From NCBI GenBank assembly GCA_030668425.1, contig DAOUTY010000011.1, positions 1 through 16,779 on the forward strand: 16,779 nt of DNA, in the 5' to 3' direction. The notes under the pieces were generated by a model. The model did not search any database, was not told the DNA's origin, and worked only from the letters and a program-made list of their open reading frames with translations. Numbering within the stretch: position 1 is the stretch's first letter; each line of letters starts with the position of its first letter. Shown here piece after piece: positions 1 through 7,549 of the stretch. Origin of the DNA: Chloroflexota bacterium. Lineage in GTDB: Bacteria; Chloroflexota; Dehalococcoidia; SZUA-161. A program made the translations under genes and the position numbers.

Positions 1-355
1 CAGTCCGTTCCCAGGTCGGGTCGTGTTTGTCGCTGTATATTGCAAGGGCAGTCTCGTTGTCCCTGAAAACGAAGCCATCGGCGCAGAGATGCTGGTCCCA
101 TCGGCCACCGTAATCCCAGAAGTCGGGGAAATCGCGGTACAGCGGTGTCCAGTAGAAAGGCAGCATGATGTTGGAGTGGTCGTTACCGCGGAAACCGGGC
201 GCTGCGATCTCCTCCGTGCAGAGGCAGCCACCAATCTCATGCCTCCTCTCAAATATACCGACGCTCATTCCGCCGTACTTCATCAAGTACATAGCGAGGA
301 ATAGCCCCTTATTACCTCCCCCCACTATCACCGCATCAAACGTGTCATCGGGCAT
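1..355 (-). CDS. FAD/NAD(P)-dependent oxidoreductase, phytoene-desaturase-like (N-terminal part, cut by window edge)
   Basis: Translating the minus strand from the ATG at 355 gives 118 open codons that run off the left edge. The N-terminus has a Rossmann dinucleotide-binding fingerprint: a hydrophobic strand, then GGGNKG at about residues 11-16, and an acidic residue closing the second strand (IFER) followed by the HEIGG stretch. This is typical of phytoene dehydrogenase/amine-oxidase-type flavoproteins that bind the FAD ADP moiety. A strong ribosome binding site (GGAGGAGG) sits 5-6 bases upstream and fixes the start. The gene lies 49 bases downstream of the alcohol dehydrogenase on the same strand, so it is probably the last seen member of the CoA-transferase operon. 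The substrate is unknown, and the catalytic C-terminal part is outside the window. Flavoprotein class is fairly sure; desaturase versus other oxidoreductase is not. Confidence 0.82.
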   Translation of the reverse strand, partial: MPDDTFDAVIVGGGNKGLFLAMYLMKYGGMSVGIFERRHEIGGCLCTEEIAAPGFRGNDHSNIMLPFYWTPLYRDFPDFWDYGGRWDQHLCADGFVFRDNETALAIYSDKHDPTWERT

Positions 356-404
356 GATACCCTCCTCCTTAAGACATTACCCGTGTCATGCAAGCCTCAC
401 ACTA

Positions 405-1502
405 TCACTGAATCTTGACTACGCTTCGTATCACCTCTCCCTTTTCCAACGCATTAAAAGCATCATTGGCTTGGTCTAGGCTGTATGTCTTGCTGATCAT
501 CTTGTCGAAGGGGAGTTTGCCATCCATGAACATATCAACGTATCTCGGTATATCAACCTGGGCTCTTATGTCGCCCTGAACTGTACCGGTAATAGCCTTA
601 CCCAGCAGGAATTCGTAGGATTGAATACTGACAGCCGTGCCTAGGGCGGCCATTCCAGCGACTACGCATTTTCCGCCGTTATGAATCGAGGCGTAGGCTT
701 GCTGTATGACCTCTGCTCTACCCGCAGTCTCAATGGCGTAGTCCGCCCCACCACCGGTTAGCTCCATGACCTTCGCCACGGGGTCATCCTGCTTGTAGTT
801 GACCATGTGGTCGGCGCCGAACTCTTTGGCCAGGGCTAACTTCTTGTCGTTGCTGGCGACGGCGATTATCTTACCTGCTCCTGCCAGCTTGGCCCCCATG
901 ACGGCACTGAGCCCCACGCCGCCAGCGCCCCAGATAACGATGCTTTCGCCGGGCCTTACCCCAGCCGTGTTGATTGCAGCACCGATTCCGGTAGCGACAC
1001 CGCAGCCTAGCAAGCAGACCTTATCCAGTGGGGCGTCATCTCGTATCTTCACACATGAACGCTCATGTACTACTGTGTATTCAGCAAATGTAGCAAGGCC
1101 GAAGAGGTGGTGCAATGCCTGGTCGCCTTTGCGCAGGCGCGTTGCGCCACTGATGGGCAGGACTGATCCGGCCATAATGGCCATGTTCTCCACACACATC
1201 GTGGGTCGGCCCTCAATGCAGAACCGGCATTTCCCACATGAGAACGATACCATCATGATGACATGATCACCTGGCTGCACTGTAGTTACGCCGGGCCCTA
1301 CCTTCTCTACTATTCCCGCCCCCTCGTGTCCCACCACCACAGGCATGGCACAAAACATTTCGCCTTTCATGAAGTGTAGGTCGCTGTGACACACTCCGGA
1401 GGCCATGAGTTTCACCAGCACTTCGTTGACCTGCGGCTCGTCAAGGGTGACCTCTTCCACTTTTAGTGGTGCGCCGGCTTCGTAGCATATAGCTGCTTTC
1501 AT
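405..1502 (-). CDS. Zinc-dependent alcohol dehydrogenase (MDR superfamily)
   Basis: A 365-residue medium-chain dehydrogenase that interconverts an alcohol and an aldehyde or ketone with NAD(P)(H). Catalytic zinc ligands are visible as Cys38 (GVCHSD), His59-Glu60 (GHEGAG) and Cys167 (LLGCGV). The structural zinc lobe has Cys89, Cys92, Cys95 and Cys103. The Rossmann motif GAGGVG is at 192-197. Length and motif order match class I/III-like zinc alcohol dehydrogenases; no glutathione dependence can be inferred. The ATG start has a GGAGG-type ribosome binding site in the 23-base gap after the CoA-transferase gene, so the two are cotranscribed. Neighbouring CoA-transferases and the aldehyde ferredoxin oxidoreductase suggest that it makes or uses an aldehyde, feeding an acid/acyl-CoA pathway. 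That role and the substrate are inference. Confidence 0.93.
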   Translation of the reverse strand: MKAAICYEAGAPLKVEEVTLDEPQVNEVLVKLMASGVCHSDLHFMKGEMFCAMPVVVGHEGAGIVEKVGPGVTTVQPGDHVIMMVSFSCGKCRFCIEGRPTMCVENMAIMAGSVLPISGATRLRKGDQALHHLFGLATFAEYTVVHERSCVKIRDDAPLDKVCLLGCGVATGIGAAINTAGVRPGESIVIWGAGGVGLSAVMGAKLAGAGKIIAVASNDKKLALAKEFGADHMVNYKQDDPVAKVMELTGGGADYAIETAGRAEVIQQAYASIHNGGKCVVAGMAALGTAVSIQSYEFLLGKAITGTVQGDIRAQVDIPRYVDMFMDGKLPFDKMISKTYSLDQANDAFNALEKGEVIRSVVKIQ

Positions 1503-1525
1503 TGTTTTCCCCTCCTTTTCCTTTC

Positions 1526-2761
1526 TTAGCCAAACATGCCTTTACCCGAACTTTCGGTATTGGCAGGACTGTGCAGGATATCTTCATCCAGCAGACGCTT
1601 TATCTCATCATCTGACATTCCCAGCAGCTCACGGCATATTTCCTCAGTGTGCTGGCCCAGCATGGGTGCAGGCGTGCTTTGCAGAGGCGAAGCATCAGAT
1701 AGATGGAATGGTATGCCCGGATAAAGTCTCTTCCCCGATACGGGGTGGTCCAGTTCTACGAATGCGTTATCCCACTTGAGCTGTGGGTCGGCGAGAGTAT
1801 CCGGAGCACGCTGTACTACCCCTGCAGTAACCCCTGCAGCTTGCAGGGTTTCCATGACAACGTGAGCATCCAGCGTTGCAGTCCATTCTCTGACCTTTTC
1901 GTCCAATTCAGCGACATTCTTCAAACGGCCCAGCAGCCCGGCGAACTTGGGGTCCTCAGTCCAGGAGGGATTGCCGATGACGTCGCAGAAGCTATCCCAC
2001 TCCTCATCGGTGAAAACAGTGATAGCACACCATTCATCTGTACCCTTACAGGCATAGCAGCCGTGAGGGGCAGCGTATGGGCTTCGATTCCCCATCGGCT
2101 TCGCAGTTCGTTTGTTGAAGGTGTAGTCTAGGTAGTGCTCGCCGATGAGGCTAGCCGCCACCTCTGTTTGAGCCATATCGATGAACTGTCCCTTGCCGGT
2201 CCGGCGCTTGTAGTCAAGAGCGGCCAGGGCTGCTATCACGACGTGCTTGCTGGCCATGTGGTCAGGCAGTGGCGAGTTGGAGCCTACGGGATAGGGGTCG
2301 TCGGGTTGAGCCCAGATGGAGAGCATGCCTGAGGCGGAGGAAAGCATCGGACCGTAGGCCTGGTGATCGCTGAAGGGGCCGCCTCCGCCGAAGCCCTGGC
2401 TGCTGACGTAGATAATCTCGGGGTTGAGCCTTCTGACATTCTCATAGTCGAATCCGAGGGATTTCATCACACCACCGCGGAAGTTTTCCACCAGTATATC
2501 GGCCATCTTAATGAGTTGGCTGACTAACTCTTTCCCTTTATCTGACTTCAGGTTCACGCCAAAGCTTTGCTTATTTCGATTTGCCTCGTTGAACTGGCCA
2601 ATATTGTTAATATCGGGCCCAATGGTTCTCATGAAGTCGAGGTTATCTTTCGACTCAATCTTGATAACATCAGCCCCCAGCTCTCCTATAATCTTGCAAG
2701 CATCGGGGCCTACACCCCCTGTGCCGAAGCTCAACACCTTGACATTCTCTAGAGGCAGCAC
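1526..2761 (-). CDS. CoA-transferase family III (CaiB/BaiF-type), second of an adjacent pair
   Basis: A 411-residue cytosolic class III CoA-transferase that moves CoA from an acyl-CoA donor to an organic acid via aspartyl anhydride intermediates. Family features seen are ADVIKIE (30-36), the NRNK motif (61-64), VENFRGG (91-97) and the likely catalytic Asp167 in PLPDHMASK, followed by the helix that usually follows it. Length is normal for the family. The start is GTG at 2761, preceded by AAGGAGG with a 5-base spacer; an overlapping ATG two bases upstream is out of frame. The ribosome binding site directly follows the stop codon of the upstream CoA-transferase gene (14-base gap), indicating coupled expression. 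Adjacent paralogous pairs occur as two-subunit enzymes such as BbsEF, so this may be one subunit of a heteromer. The acid substrate is not identifiable. Confidence 0.92.
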   Translation of the reverse strand: MLPLENVKVLSFGTGGVGPDACKIIGELGADVIKIESKDNLDFMRTIGPDINNIGQFNEANRNKQSFGVNLKSDKGKELVSQLIKMADILVENFRGGVMKSLGFDYENVRRLNPEIIYVSSQGFGGGGPFSDHQAYGPMLSSASGMLSIWAQPDDPYPVGSNSPLPDHMASKHVVIAALAALDYKRRTGKGQFIDMAQTEVAASLIGEHYLDYTFNKRTAKPMGNRSPYAAPHGCYACKGTDEWCAITVFTDEEWDSFCDVIGNPSWTEDPKFAGLLGRLKNVAELDEKVREWTATLDAHVVMETLQAAGVTAGVVQRAPDTLADPQLKWDNAFVELDHPVSGKRLYPGIPFHLSDASPLQSTPAPMLGQHTEEICRELLGMSDDEIKRLLDEDILHSPANTESSGKGMFG

Positions 2762-2775
2762 ATCGACCTCCTTAA

Positions 2776-3993
2776 CTACAGGACTCCAGCTCCCCTGAGG
2801 GCCACCAGATCGTTCTTAGAAAGCCCCAGTTCTTTGCAATATATTTCCTCGTTGTGTTCACCGAGGCAAGGGGCAGGGCGTCCTATGCTAGCTGGTGTCT
2901 CAGTCCACTTATAGGGCGGTCCGGGATAGTCGGCTTTGCCCGCCACAGGATGGTCAACCTCGACAAAGTACCCTCTGGCTTTGGTGTGGGGACTATTGTA
3001 GAAGTCCGCTATGTTCAATATGGGAGCAATGGGCACACCCTCTCGTTTCCCTGCTTCAAAGAGCTCGAGCATGGTGTACTTCTCAGTGAATTCGATCATA
3101 ATGGCGTACAGGTCATCGGTATTGCCTATGCGGTACATGAAATTCCTCCACTCTTCCATGAGGAGTACCTCGGGGCTGCCCAGTACCCGGACCAGGGCAT
3201 CCCACTGCCGCGGTGTCAAGGCAACCACTCGGATTAGCCCATCCTTGCAGGGGTATACAGGGTAGATGGCTGCACCCATGCGCGTCTCATGAGTCGGTGG
3301 CGGTCCGCCTGGATTGAGGGCATAGGAATAGTTGGGCACTATCCAGGGATAGAGCCCCATGCGCGATGTTTCGTGTACCGATGTGTCAATGTACTGCCCC
3401 TGCCCCGTGGCGCTGCGCATGAGGAGCGCGCAGAGTATGGATATGTTGGCGTGTACTGAAGCTGCGTCGTAGGCTGGCGATCCGGGCAACAGGCAGGGCT
3501 CTTTGCCAGGGTAGCCGCTGGTGATCATCACGCCGCTCATGGCGAAGTCAACGAGATTTGAGCCCTTGCGATACTTGTATGGCCCAGAGTGACCGAATTC
3601 GGTAATACTGGCCATAATGAGTCTGGGGTTTATCTCCTGGAGCGCAGGATAGTCAAGGTCCAAGTAATCCATATAATCTGGTGGCGAGTTATCTATTAGA
3701 ACGTCCGCTGTCTTCACCAGCTTCTCGAAGATATCAATCCCCTCGACAGTCTCCAGGTTCAGGGTTATGCTACGCTTGCCGGCGTTGCGATGCAGGAAAT
3801 AGAGGCTTTTCTCGGGATGCGGTATATCATCTACAAATGGGGGCATGGCTCTTCCCGGGTCTCCTTCGGGCATCTCGATTTTGATGACATCCGCTCCTAG
3901 ATCGGCTAAAAGCTTGGCGCAGTAAGCTCCCCAGCTATCGGTAAGATCCAGTATGCGGTATACACTCAAGGCCCCCTCTTGTTCTTTTGTCAC
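2776..3993 (-). CDS. CoA-transferase family III (CaiB/BaiF-type), first of an adjacent pair
   Basis: A class III CoA-transferase of 405 residues from the preferred start. Family features are ADVIKIE (34-40), the Gly-Lys-Arg-Ser segment near 72-75 and the probable catalytic Asp176 in SPAYDAASVH, followed by the usual helix. The frame stays open to a GTG at 4050, adding 19 residues. I prefer GTG 3993 because GAGGTG lies 5 bases before it and homology-like sequence starts just after it, whereas the upstream extension has no well-spaced ribosome binding site. It is diverged from its downstream neighbour, so the pair is not a recent tandem duplication. It leads minus-strand block A (two CoA-transferases, alcohol dehydrogenase, flavoprotein). 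A long upstream region carries copy 1 of the repeated regulatory element. The substrate is unknown; a heteromeric enzyme with the next gene is plausible. Confidence 0.9.
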   Translation of the reverse strand: MTKEQEGALSVYRILDLTDSWGAYCAKLLADLGADVIKIEMPEGDPGRAMPPFVDDIPHPEKSLYFLHRNAGKRSITLNLETVEGIDIFEKLVKTADVLIDNSPPDYMDYLDLDYPALQEINPRLIMASITEFGHSGPYKYRKGSNLVDFAMSGVMITSGYPGKEPCLLPGSPAYDAASVHANISILCALLMRSATGQGQYIDTSVHETSRMGLYPWIVPNYSYALNPGGPPPTHETRMGAAIYPVYPCKDGLIRVVALTPRQWDALVRVLGSPEVLLMEEWRNFMYRIGNTDDLYAIMIEFTEKYTMLELFEAGKREGVPIAPILNIADFYNSPHTKARGYFVEVDHPVAGKADYPGPPYKWTETPASIGRPAPCLGEHNEEIYCKELGLSKNDLVALRGAGVL

Positions 3994-3998
3994 AATCC

Positions 3999-4004
3999 CA
4001 CCTC
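3999..4004 (-). promoter_or_regulatory. Ribosome binding site deciding the GTG 3993 start
   Basis: Read on the minus strand, this is GAGGTG, a 6-base match to the anti-Shine-Dalgarno complement. It is separated by 5 bases from GTG at 3993-3991. It lies inside the longer open frame that begins at 4050, so it argues for the shorter 405-residue product. Confidence 0.6.
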
Positions 4005-4204
4005 TTGTCCGCGCTTGGCTAGCTGCTTGGATTGACCAATATAATAGCACCTCTCGCTGCCCTAGGCTAGCGGTTTGAAGTACTAAACGTTATGGCGGTG
4101 TTTTCACGGCCTAAACCGGGCATATGCTAGTAGTTTTGTGCCACGGTTATTAAGCTTGAAGCACCGTCACGTGGCGATAGATACAAAACACGTAATTCTA
4201 ATGT

Positions 4205-4354
4205 AGAATAAGGCCTGGGGCTGTAGATGGATATGGTGCTGCTCCTTGTTTTGTGCTTCTACCGTTTCCTGACAGCTATTAAGGGCAGCACTATATGAAA
4301 TAGTGTTAACATGGTGTGGACAACAGTGCTAGCACCTGACGAGTGGGGTGGGGG
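4205..4354. repeat. Degenerate ~150 bp direct repeat, copy 1 (upstream of CoA-transferase operon)
   Basis: This interval aligns with 11943-12094 in the same orientation, by eye about three quarters identical with only one or two single-base gaps. Blocks conserved exactly or nearly so include AGAATAAGGCCTGG, GCTCCTTGTTTTG, GGGCAGCAC and GCACCTGAC. In both places the copy begins 110-215 bases upstream of a minus-strand operon start. A palindrome GTGCTAGCAC is at 4326-4335. A -35-like TGGACA (4317-4322) is kept, but the hexamer 17 bases on is CGAGTG rather than the CATAAT of copy 2, so the plus-strand promoter looks dead here. Confidence 0.75.
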
Positions 4355-4390
4355 TAGAGAAAACTATCGAAGAAGCCACCCCGTCACTCG
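4340..4390. repeat. Imperfect inverted repeat with long arms
   Basis: CGAGTG (4340-4345) and GGGTGG (4346-4351) pair with CCACCC (4376-4381) and CACTCG (4385-4390), leaving a CGT bulge and a 24-base loop. The left arm begins exactly where the -10 hexamer of repeat copy 2 would be, so the structure replaces the promoter in copy 1. It may form part of a transcription-stopping structure with the next hairpin. The function is not shown. Confidence 0.5.
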
Positions 4391-4403
4391 ATGTCTATTA
4401 TAG

Positions 4404-4434
4404 CAGTACCTCCCCCCGTCGGGGAGAGGTACTG
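4404..4434 (-). terminator. Strong hairpin downstream of the AOR gene, possible terminator
   Basis: CAGTACCTC (4404-4412) pairs perfectly with GAGGTACTG (4426-4434). Inside this, CCCC (4413-4416) pairs with GGGG (4421-4424), with one bulged A and a 4-base loop. It lies 34 bases beyond the AOR stop on the minus strand. No run of T follows on either strand, so it is not a textbook intrinsic terminator. It could stabilise the 3' end or act with factor-dependent termination. Confidence 0.5.
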
Positions 4435-4467
4435 TCATTGAAAACGAACTTTTCTCCAGGTGCCTAG

Positions 4468-6318
4468 CTAGAGCCTGGCGGCAAGATCGGATAGACCCAG
4501 TGCATTCAGCTTGTCCTTCAAAGGACGTCCGTTGGCATCCAGGCCTCTTGCCTTGTAGTAATCCTTCAGCAGTAGTTCTACGTTAAGCACGGAGCCTGCA
4601 GCACCACCCTCGGTGTGAGGAGTCATGAGCCGCTTGGGCATTCGATCGTCTGCTGCTGTAATGCCCATAAGGTTGTTCAGACCCCGCTGAAGCATCCAGA
4701 TGCGATCGCCACATTCCATAATTTCGTTTAGGTCGTAATCAAAGCCGGTGCTGGCCTTCAGCGCCTCGGTCAGATCGGTAATGCTTATGGACATGAGGCA
4801 GAATTGGCACAGCGTTGCTGAATTCGACAACATTGATACGTTTTCGCATGTTACGTTTAGTTCACCTTTGCCCTCGTCCGCCTTGGGATCGTAGCCGCCG
4901 GTTATACCAATATCTGGCCAGGTGGTCCAGCCTGATTCGATCTTGCCTATATCAGATGCGACGTGACAGGCGCCACGGTTGGACATAATGAAACCCAGGC
5001 CATGTCCATGGGACCCCCGAACGTCGTACAGAGCGAACTCGAGACCTTTTATCTCCACTGTATAATCTTCAGCATTATTGCCGATTTTCTTGGCGGCGCT
5101 TCGGCTGCCCTCCGCCAGTACATCGCCGAAGCCCTGCCGTTTGGCGATCTTCTCCATCACTGCCAGAACATCATCTGGATTTCCCCATCTCAACTGACCA
5201 CCATCAAGGTCCTTGGATGCAATAAGGCCCTTCTCAAAGCACTCCATAGCGAAGGCGATAGTAGCGCCGCAGCTAATGCTGTCCATACCATACCGATTGG
5301 CCATCTCTCCCATCTTGATAACTGCGGCCAGGTCTTCATTCACGATTAGGGATCCGAAGGCACCGACGGTCTCGTACTGAGGTCCGGGCCCTTCCTCTAT
5401 TGCGTAGGGCCCCTCTGAGACCTTGACCGTTCTCTTGCATGCTATAGGGCAGGTGAGGCAGGCATGCGGCTTGGTCAGGTACTGCTCGGTTATTGCGCCT
5501 CCGGTTAGCTTGGGAGCCAGGAAATTGCCATCACCCACAGTATAGTTCTTAACCGGCAGGACCCCGGTCATAGCATTAACCTCCACACCCATGGCTGTGC
5601 CGGCGGCTTGAAGAGCCTGCGAGATCACGCTCTCCTTGACCTTGTCAAGAACGGTCTTGCGCACATTCTCTAATCCGTCGGGGTTGGCCGGCGTGACTTT
5701 GCCCGTGCCGCGGATTACTACAGCCTTCAGCTTCTTGGAGCCCATCACTGCTCCACCGCCACAGCGGCTGATAAAGCCCCACTTGCCGTTCAATATGCTG
5801 GCGAACTTCACCAGGTTCTCGCCTGCTGGCCCGATCTCAACTATATCCACTTTCGCTCCGTGCCGTTCCTTGAGGATGTCGGTAGTCTCATAGCAGTCCT
5901 TTCCCCATATATCGGCGGCGTCTTTGATCTCCACCTTGTCATCCTCAATCACCAGGTAGACAGGCTTGCTTGATGAGCCGGTTATTGCGATTCCGTCGTA
6001 GCCTGCCCTCTTCATCTCGGCAGCGAAGCTTCCTCCGGCTGAGGCCTGCCCCCAGATGCCGGTTTGGGGGGATTTGAAGGCTGCCACAAGGCGTGATGAT
6101 GTGGGGAAGTTGGTCCCTGACAACGGACCAGCCATGAGGAAGAGGACGTTCTTGTCAGATAGGGGATCGATGTCAGGTGAAACGCGGTCGAGAAAAAGCT
6201 TAGCTGCCAGTCCGGCCCCTCCAATGAATTTCCTTTGTACATTATCATCTATGGTGCTTGTGCTAATTGTGCCGGTGCTCAGATCGATTTCCAGGAGCAT
6301 ACCTGTGTAGGTTGCCAT
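4468..6318 (-). CDS. aor: Aldehyde ferredoxin oxidoreductase (tungsten/molybdenum bis-pterin enzyme)
   Basis: A 616-residue cytosolic oxidoreductase of the AOR family. These enzymes oxidise aldehydes to carboxylic acids with ferredoxin, or run in reverse at low potential. The N-terminal AOR domain is recognisable (FIGGAGLAAK at 31-40, then the GPLSGT and ASAGG segments). The [4Fe-4S] ligands are Cys287, Cys290 and Cys294 (CLTCPIAC) plus Cys504 in TLCQFC. Glu316 in PQYETVG matches a conserved pterin-site region. Length is typical. The ATG start has a near-perfect AAAGGAGGT ribosome binding site. It stands as its own unit: a 187-base upstream gap holds a promoter, and a hairpin lies downstream. 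Between an alcohol dehydrogenase operon and a thiolase operon, it probably handles an aldehyde of the same pathway. The exact AOR subfamily and the metal are uncertain. Confidence 0.95.
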   Translation of the reverse strand: MATYTGMLLEIDLSTGTISTSTIDDNVQRKFIGGAGLAAKLFLDRVSPDIDPLSDKNVLFLMAGPLSGTNFPTSSRLVAAFKSPQTGIWGQASAGGSFAAEMKRAGYDGIAITGSSSKPVYLVIEDDKVEIKDAADIWGKDCYETTDILKERHGAKVDIVEIGPAGENLVKFASILNGKWGFISRCGGGAVMGSKKLKAVVIRGTGKVTPANPDGLENVRKTVLDKVKESVISQALQAAGTAMGVEVNAMTGVLPVKNYTVGDGNFLAPKLTGGAITEQYLTKPHACLTCPIACKRTVKVSEGPYAIEEGPGPQYETVGAFGSLIVNEDLAAVIKMGEMANRYGMDSISCGATIAFAMECFEKGLIASKDLDGGQLRWGNPDDVLAVMEKIAKRQGFGDVLAEGSRSAAKKIGNNAEDYTVEIKGLEFALYDVRGSHGHGLGFIMSNRGACHVASDIGKIESGWTTWPDIGITGGYDPKADEGKGELNVTCENVSMLSNSATLCQFCLMSISITDLTEALKASTGFDYDLNEIMECGDRIWMLQRGLNNLMGITAADDRMPKRLMTPHTEGGAAGSVLNVELLLKDYYKARGLDANGRPLKDKLNALGLSDLAARL

Positions 6319-6445
6319 TTCTACCTCCTTTGTATTTGTAGAATTAAGATTGCTTGAAAGTCGCTAGTACCAAGTTCGCAGTTTGCAGCACGTTGGCGGT
6401 GTGCCTACCAGACCTTTGATACTGCTACGACCGAAAATCGCGCAT

Positions 6446-6473
6446 ATTCTAATGCTCGCACTGAAAATGTCAA
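6446..6473 (-). promoter_or_regulatory. Sigma-70-like promoter for the AOR gene
   Basis: On the minus strand TTGACA (6473-6468) and TAGAAT (6451-6446) are separated by 16 bases. The -35 is perfect and the -10 has 5 of 6 consensus bases. Transcription would start near 6439, leaving a leader of about 120 bases before the ATG at 6318. It lies just downstream of the HMG-CoA-synthase-like gene, so AOR can be expressed apart from the thiolase operon. Confidence 0.6.
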
Positions 6474-6505
6474 GCATTCTTGCCCAACCAGTTTGCATCG
6501 TTATG

Positions 6506-7528
6506 CTAGTAAGGGGCACGTTTCAAGTGTTCCCTGAGTCTCAGATAGGATGTGTAGGTTATATACTGTTTGCGCGCTATGTATTTTTCCAACGGAACAA
6601 CCCGCTTCCTCTTCCTGCCTATTTGGGTGCGCACAATCAGACTCATGGCATTGCTGGCACCAGAGCCATAGGAGGCGAGCAATATCGTTTCTCCGGGCTT
6701 CGCTTTATCCAGTATCCCTGCCAGACTGATAAAGGCTGAGCAAGAGCCGAGATCCCCTAACGTTGATGAAATCGCAGGAGCCAAGCTCTCGCGCGGTACT
6801 CCCAGGTCTTTGGCTGGCAGAGCTGCAATCCTGTCATCTGGCTGTGGGAAGACTGCATAGGTATAGTCCTGTCCTGTTTTGCCGAGCTTGGATACGAGGC
6901 CTTTGCATGCCTCGGCCACGTGTTTTTGATACCCGTATTCACGGTCGAATCGATAGTCATTCCAGTTGGATACCCAGGAGTCCTTGACTGCATGCCACCT
7001 GTCAAGGAAAAAGGTTGAGTAGGTGTGAAGGCCTTCGAAATCGGCTATAGTACCAGTAGTTCCGATTACCATGGCGACTGCTCCGGCACCGAAGGTAGCA
7101 TCACCATCTGCACCCGGAGCGGTAGCCCTGTCCTCAGCGCCGATAACAATGCCGCACTTGATCCTTTTGGCAGCAATGGCGTCCAGACATCCCAGCAGTG
7201 CATTAGCAAGCGCGTTGAGGGAGCCTGAGTAATCTATCATGGTTGTTTCCGGTTGCAAGCCCAGGATTTCAGCCAGGATTGGGGCCACATACTGCTCGAT
7301 ATATGGTGAAGAGGTGGTACCGATGTGTATAGCCCCGACCTGCGCTGGATCGATGCCTGCGTGGTTGATTGCCTTATCCATAGCCTCAGCAGCCATAGTA
7401 ACTACGTCCTCGTCCATCCCACAAACCGATTTCTCACCAGGTGACCAGCTGCCCCAGGGCATGGCCGCTTCTTTCTGCTCAAGCCTGTAGCGAGGGATAT
7501 ATACTCCGTATCCTATGATACCAGCCAC
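6506..7528 (-). CDS. HMG-CoA-synthase-like thiolase-fold protein, catalytic residues missing
   Basis: A 340-residue protein of the HMG-CoA synthase/KAS III superfamily, with the archaeal-type N-terminus (GIIGYGVYIPRYRL) and the C-terminal Tyr-rich tail of that family. The nucleophilic Cys position is occupied by Leu104 in DYSGSLNAL. The position of the catalytic His in the FHQP motif is Pro228 (FPQPDD), and the KAS Asn-loop reads GDLGS. The Glu expected near SESxPY is absent too. HMG-CoA synthesis is therefore unlikely; a structural partner of the thiolases or a changed chemistry is possible. The start is GTG 7528 with AGGAGG 5 bases upstream; an overlapping ATG is out of frame. It is the last gene of the thiolase operon, 21 bases after the second thiolase. 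Unlike its paralogue at 10378-11826, it has no DUF35 domain. Confidence 0.88.
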   Translation of the reverse strand: MAGIIGYGVYIPRYRLEQKEAAMPWGSWSPGEKSVCGMDEDVVTMAAEAMDKAINHAGIDPAQVGAIHIGTTSSPYIEQYVAPILAEILGLQPETTMIDYSGSLNALANALLGCLDAIAAKRIKCGIVIGAEDRATAPGADGDATFGAGAVAMVIGTTGTIADFEGLHTYSTFFLDRWHAVKDSWVSNWNDYRFDREYGYQKHVAEACKGLVSKLGKTGQDYTYAVFPQPDDRIAALPAKDLGVPRESLAPAISSTLGDLGSCSAFISLAGILDKAKPGETILLASYGSGASNAMSLIVRTQIGRKRKRVVPLEKYIARKQYITYTSYLRLREHLKRAPY

Positions 7529-7549
7529 ATTTGCCTCCTCAGATATAGA

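Larger units (their letters stand above)
3994..4467. other. 474-base gene-free region between CoA-transferase operon and AOR gene
   Basis: No convincing gene is seen on either strand. The part nearest the CoA-transferase (4051-4204) is AT-richer and presumably holds its minus-strand promoter, but no good -35/-10 pair was found. The interval 4051-4080 weakly matches 11852-11883 in front of the other operon. Then come the ~150 bp repeat copy 1 (4205-4354), an imperfect inverted repeat (4340-4390) and a strong hairpin (4404-4434) just beyond the AOR stop codon. Confidence 0.7.

Noticed and set aside
799..1266. 155-codon plus-strand frame opposite the alcohol dehydrogenase
   Set aside because: It is low in recognisable motifs, rich in Ala/Pro/Ser as expected for an antisense shadow, and the minus-strand gene carries all zinc and Rossmann motifs.
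4048..4050. Upstream GTG as start of the first CoA-transferase
   Set aside because: No properly spaced ribosome binding site is present, and the extra 19 residues show no family feature; GTG 3993 with GAGGTG is better.
4227..4298. Short frame (23 codons, hydrophobic, LLLVL core) in repeat copy 1, with a related frame at 11974-12042 in copy 2
   Set aside because: Differences between the copies show no third-position bias, the start codons are not shared, the ribosome binding sites are poor and the C-terminal ends shift frame. It looks like non-coding sequence that happens to be open.
6383..6739. 118-codon plus-strand frame spanning the AOR promoter region
   Set aside because: It overlaps the end of the HMG-CoA-synthase-like gene antisense, has no ribosome binding site and no known domain.
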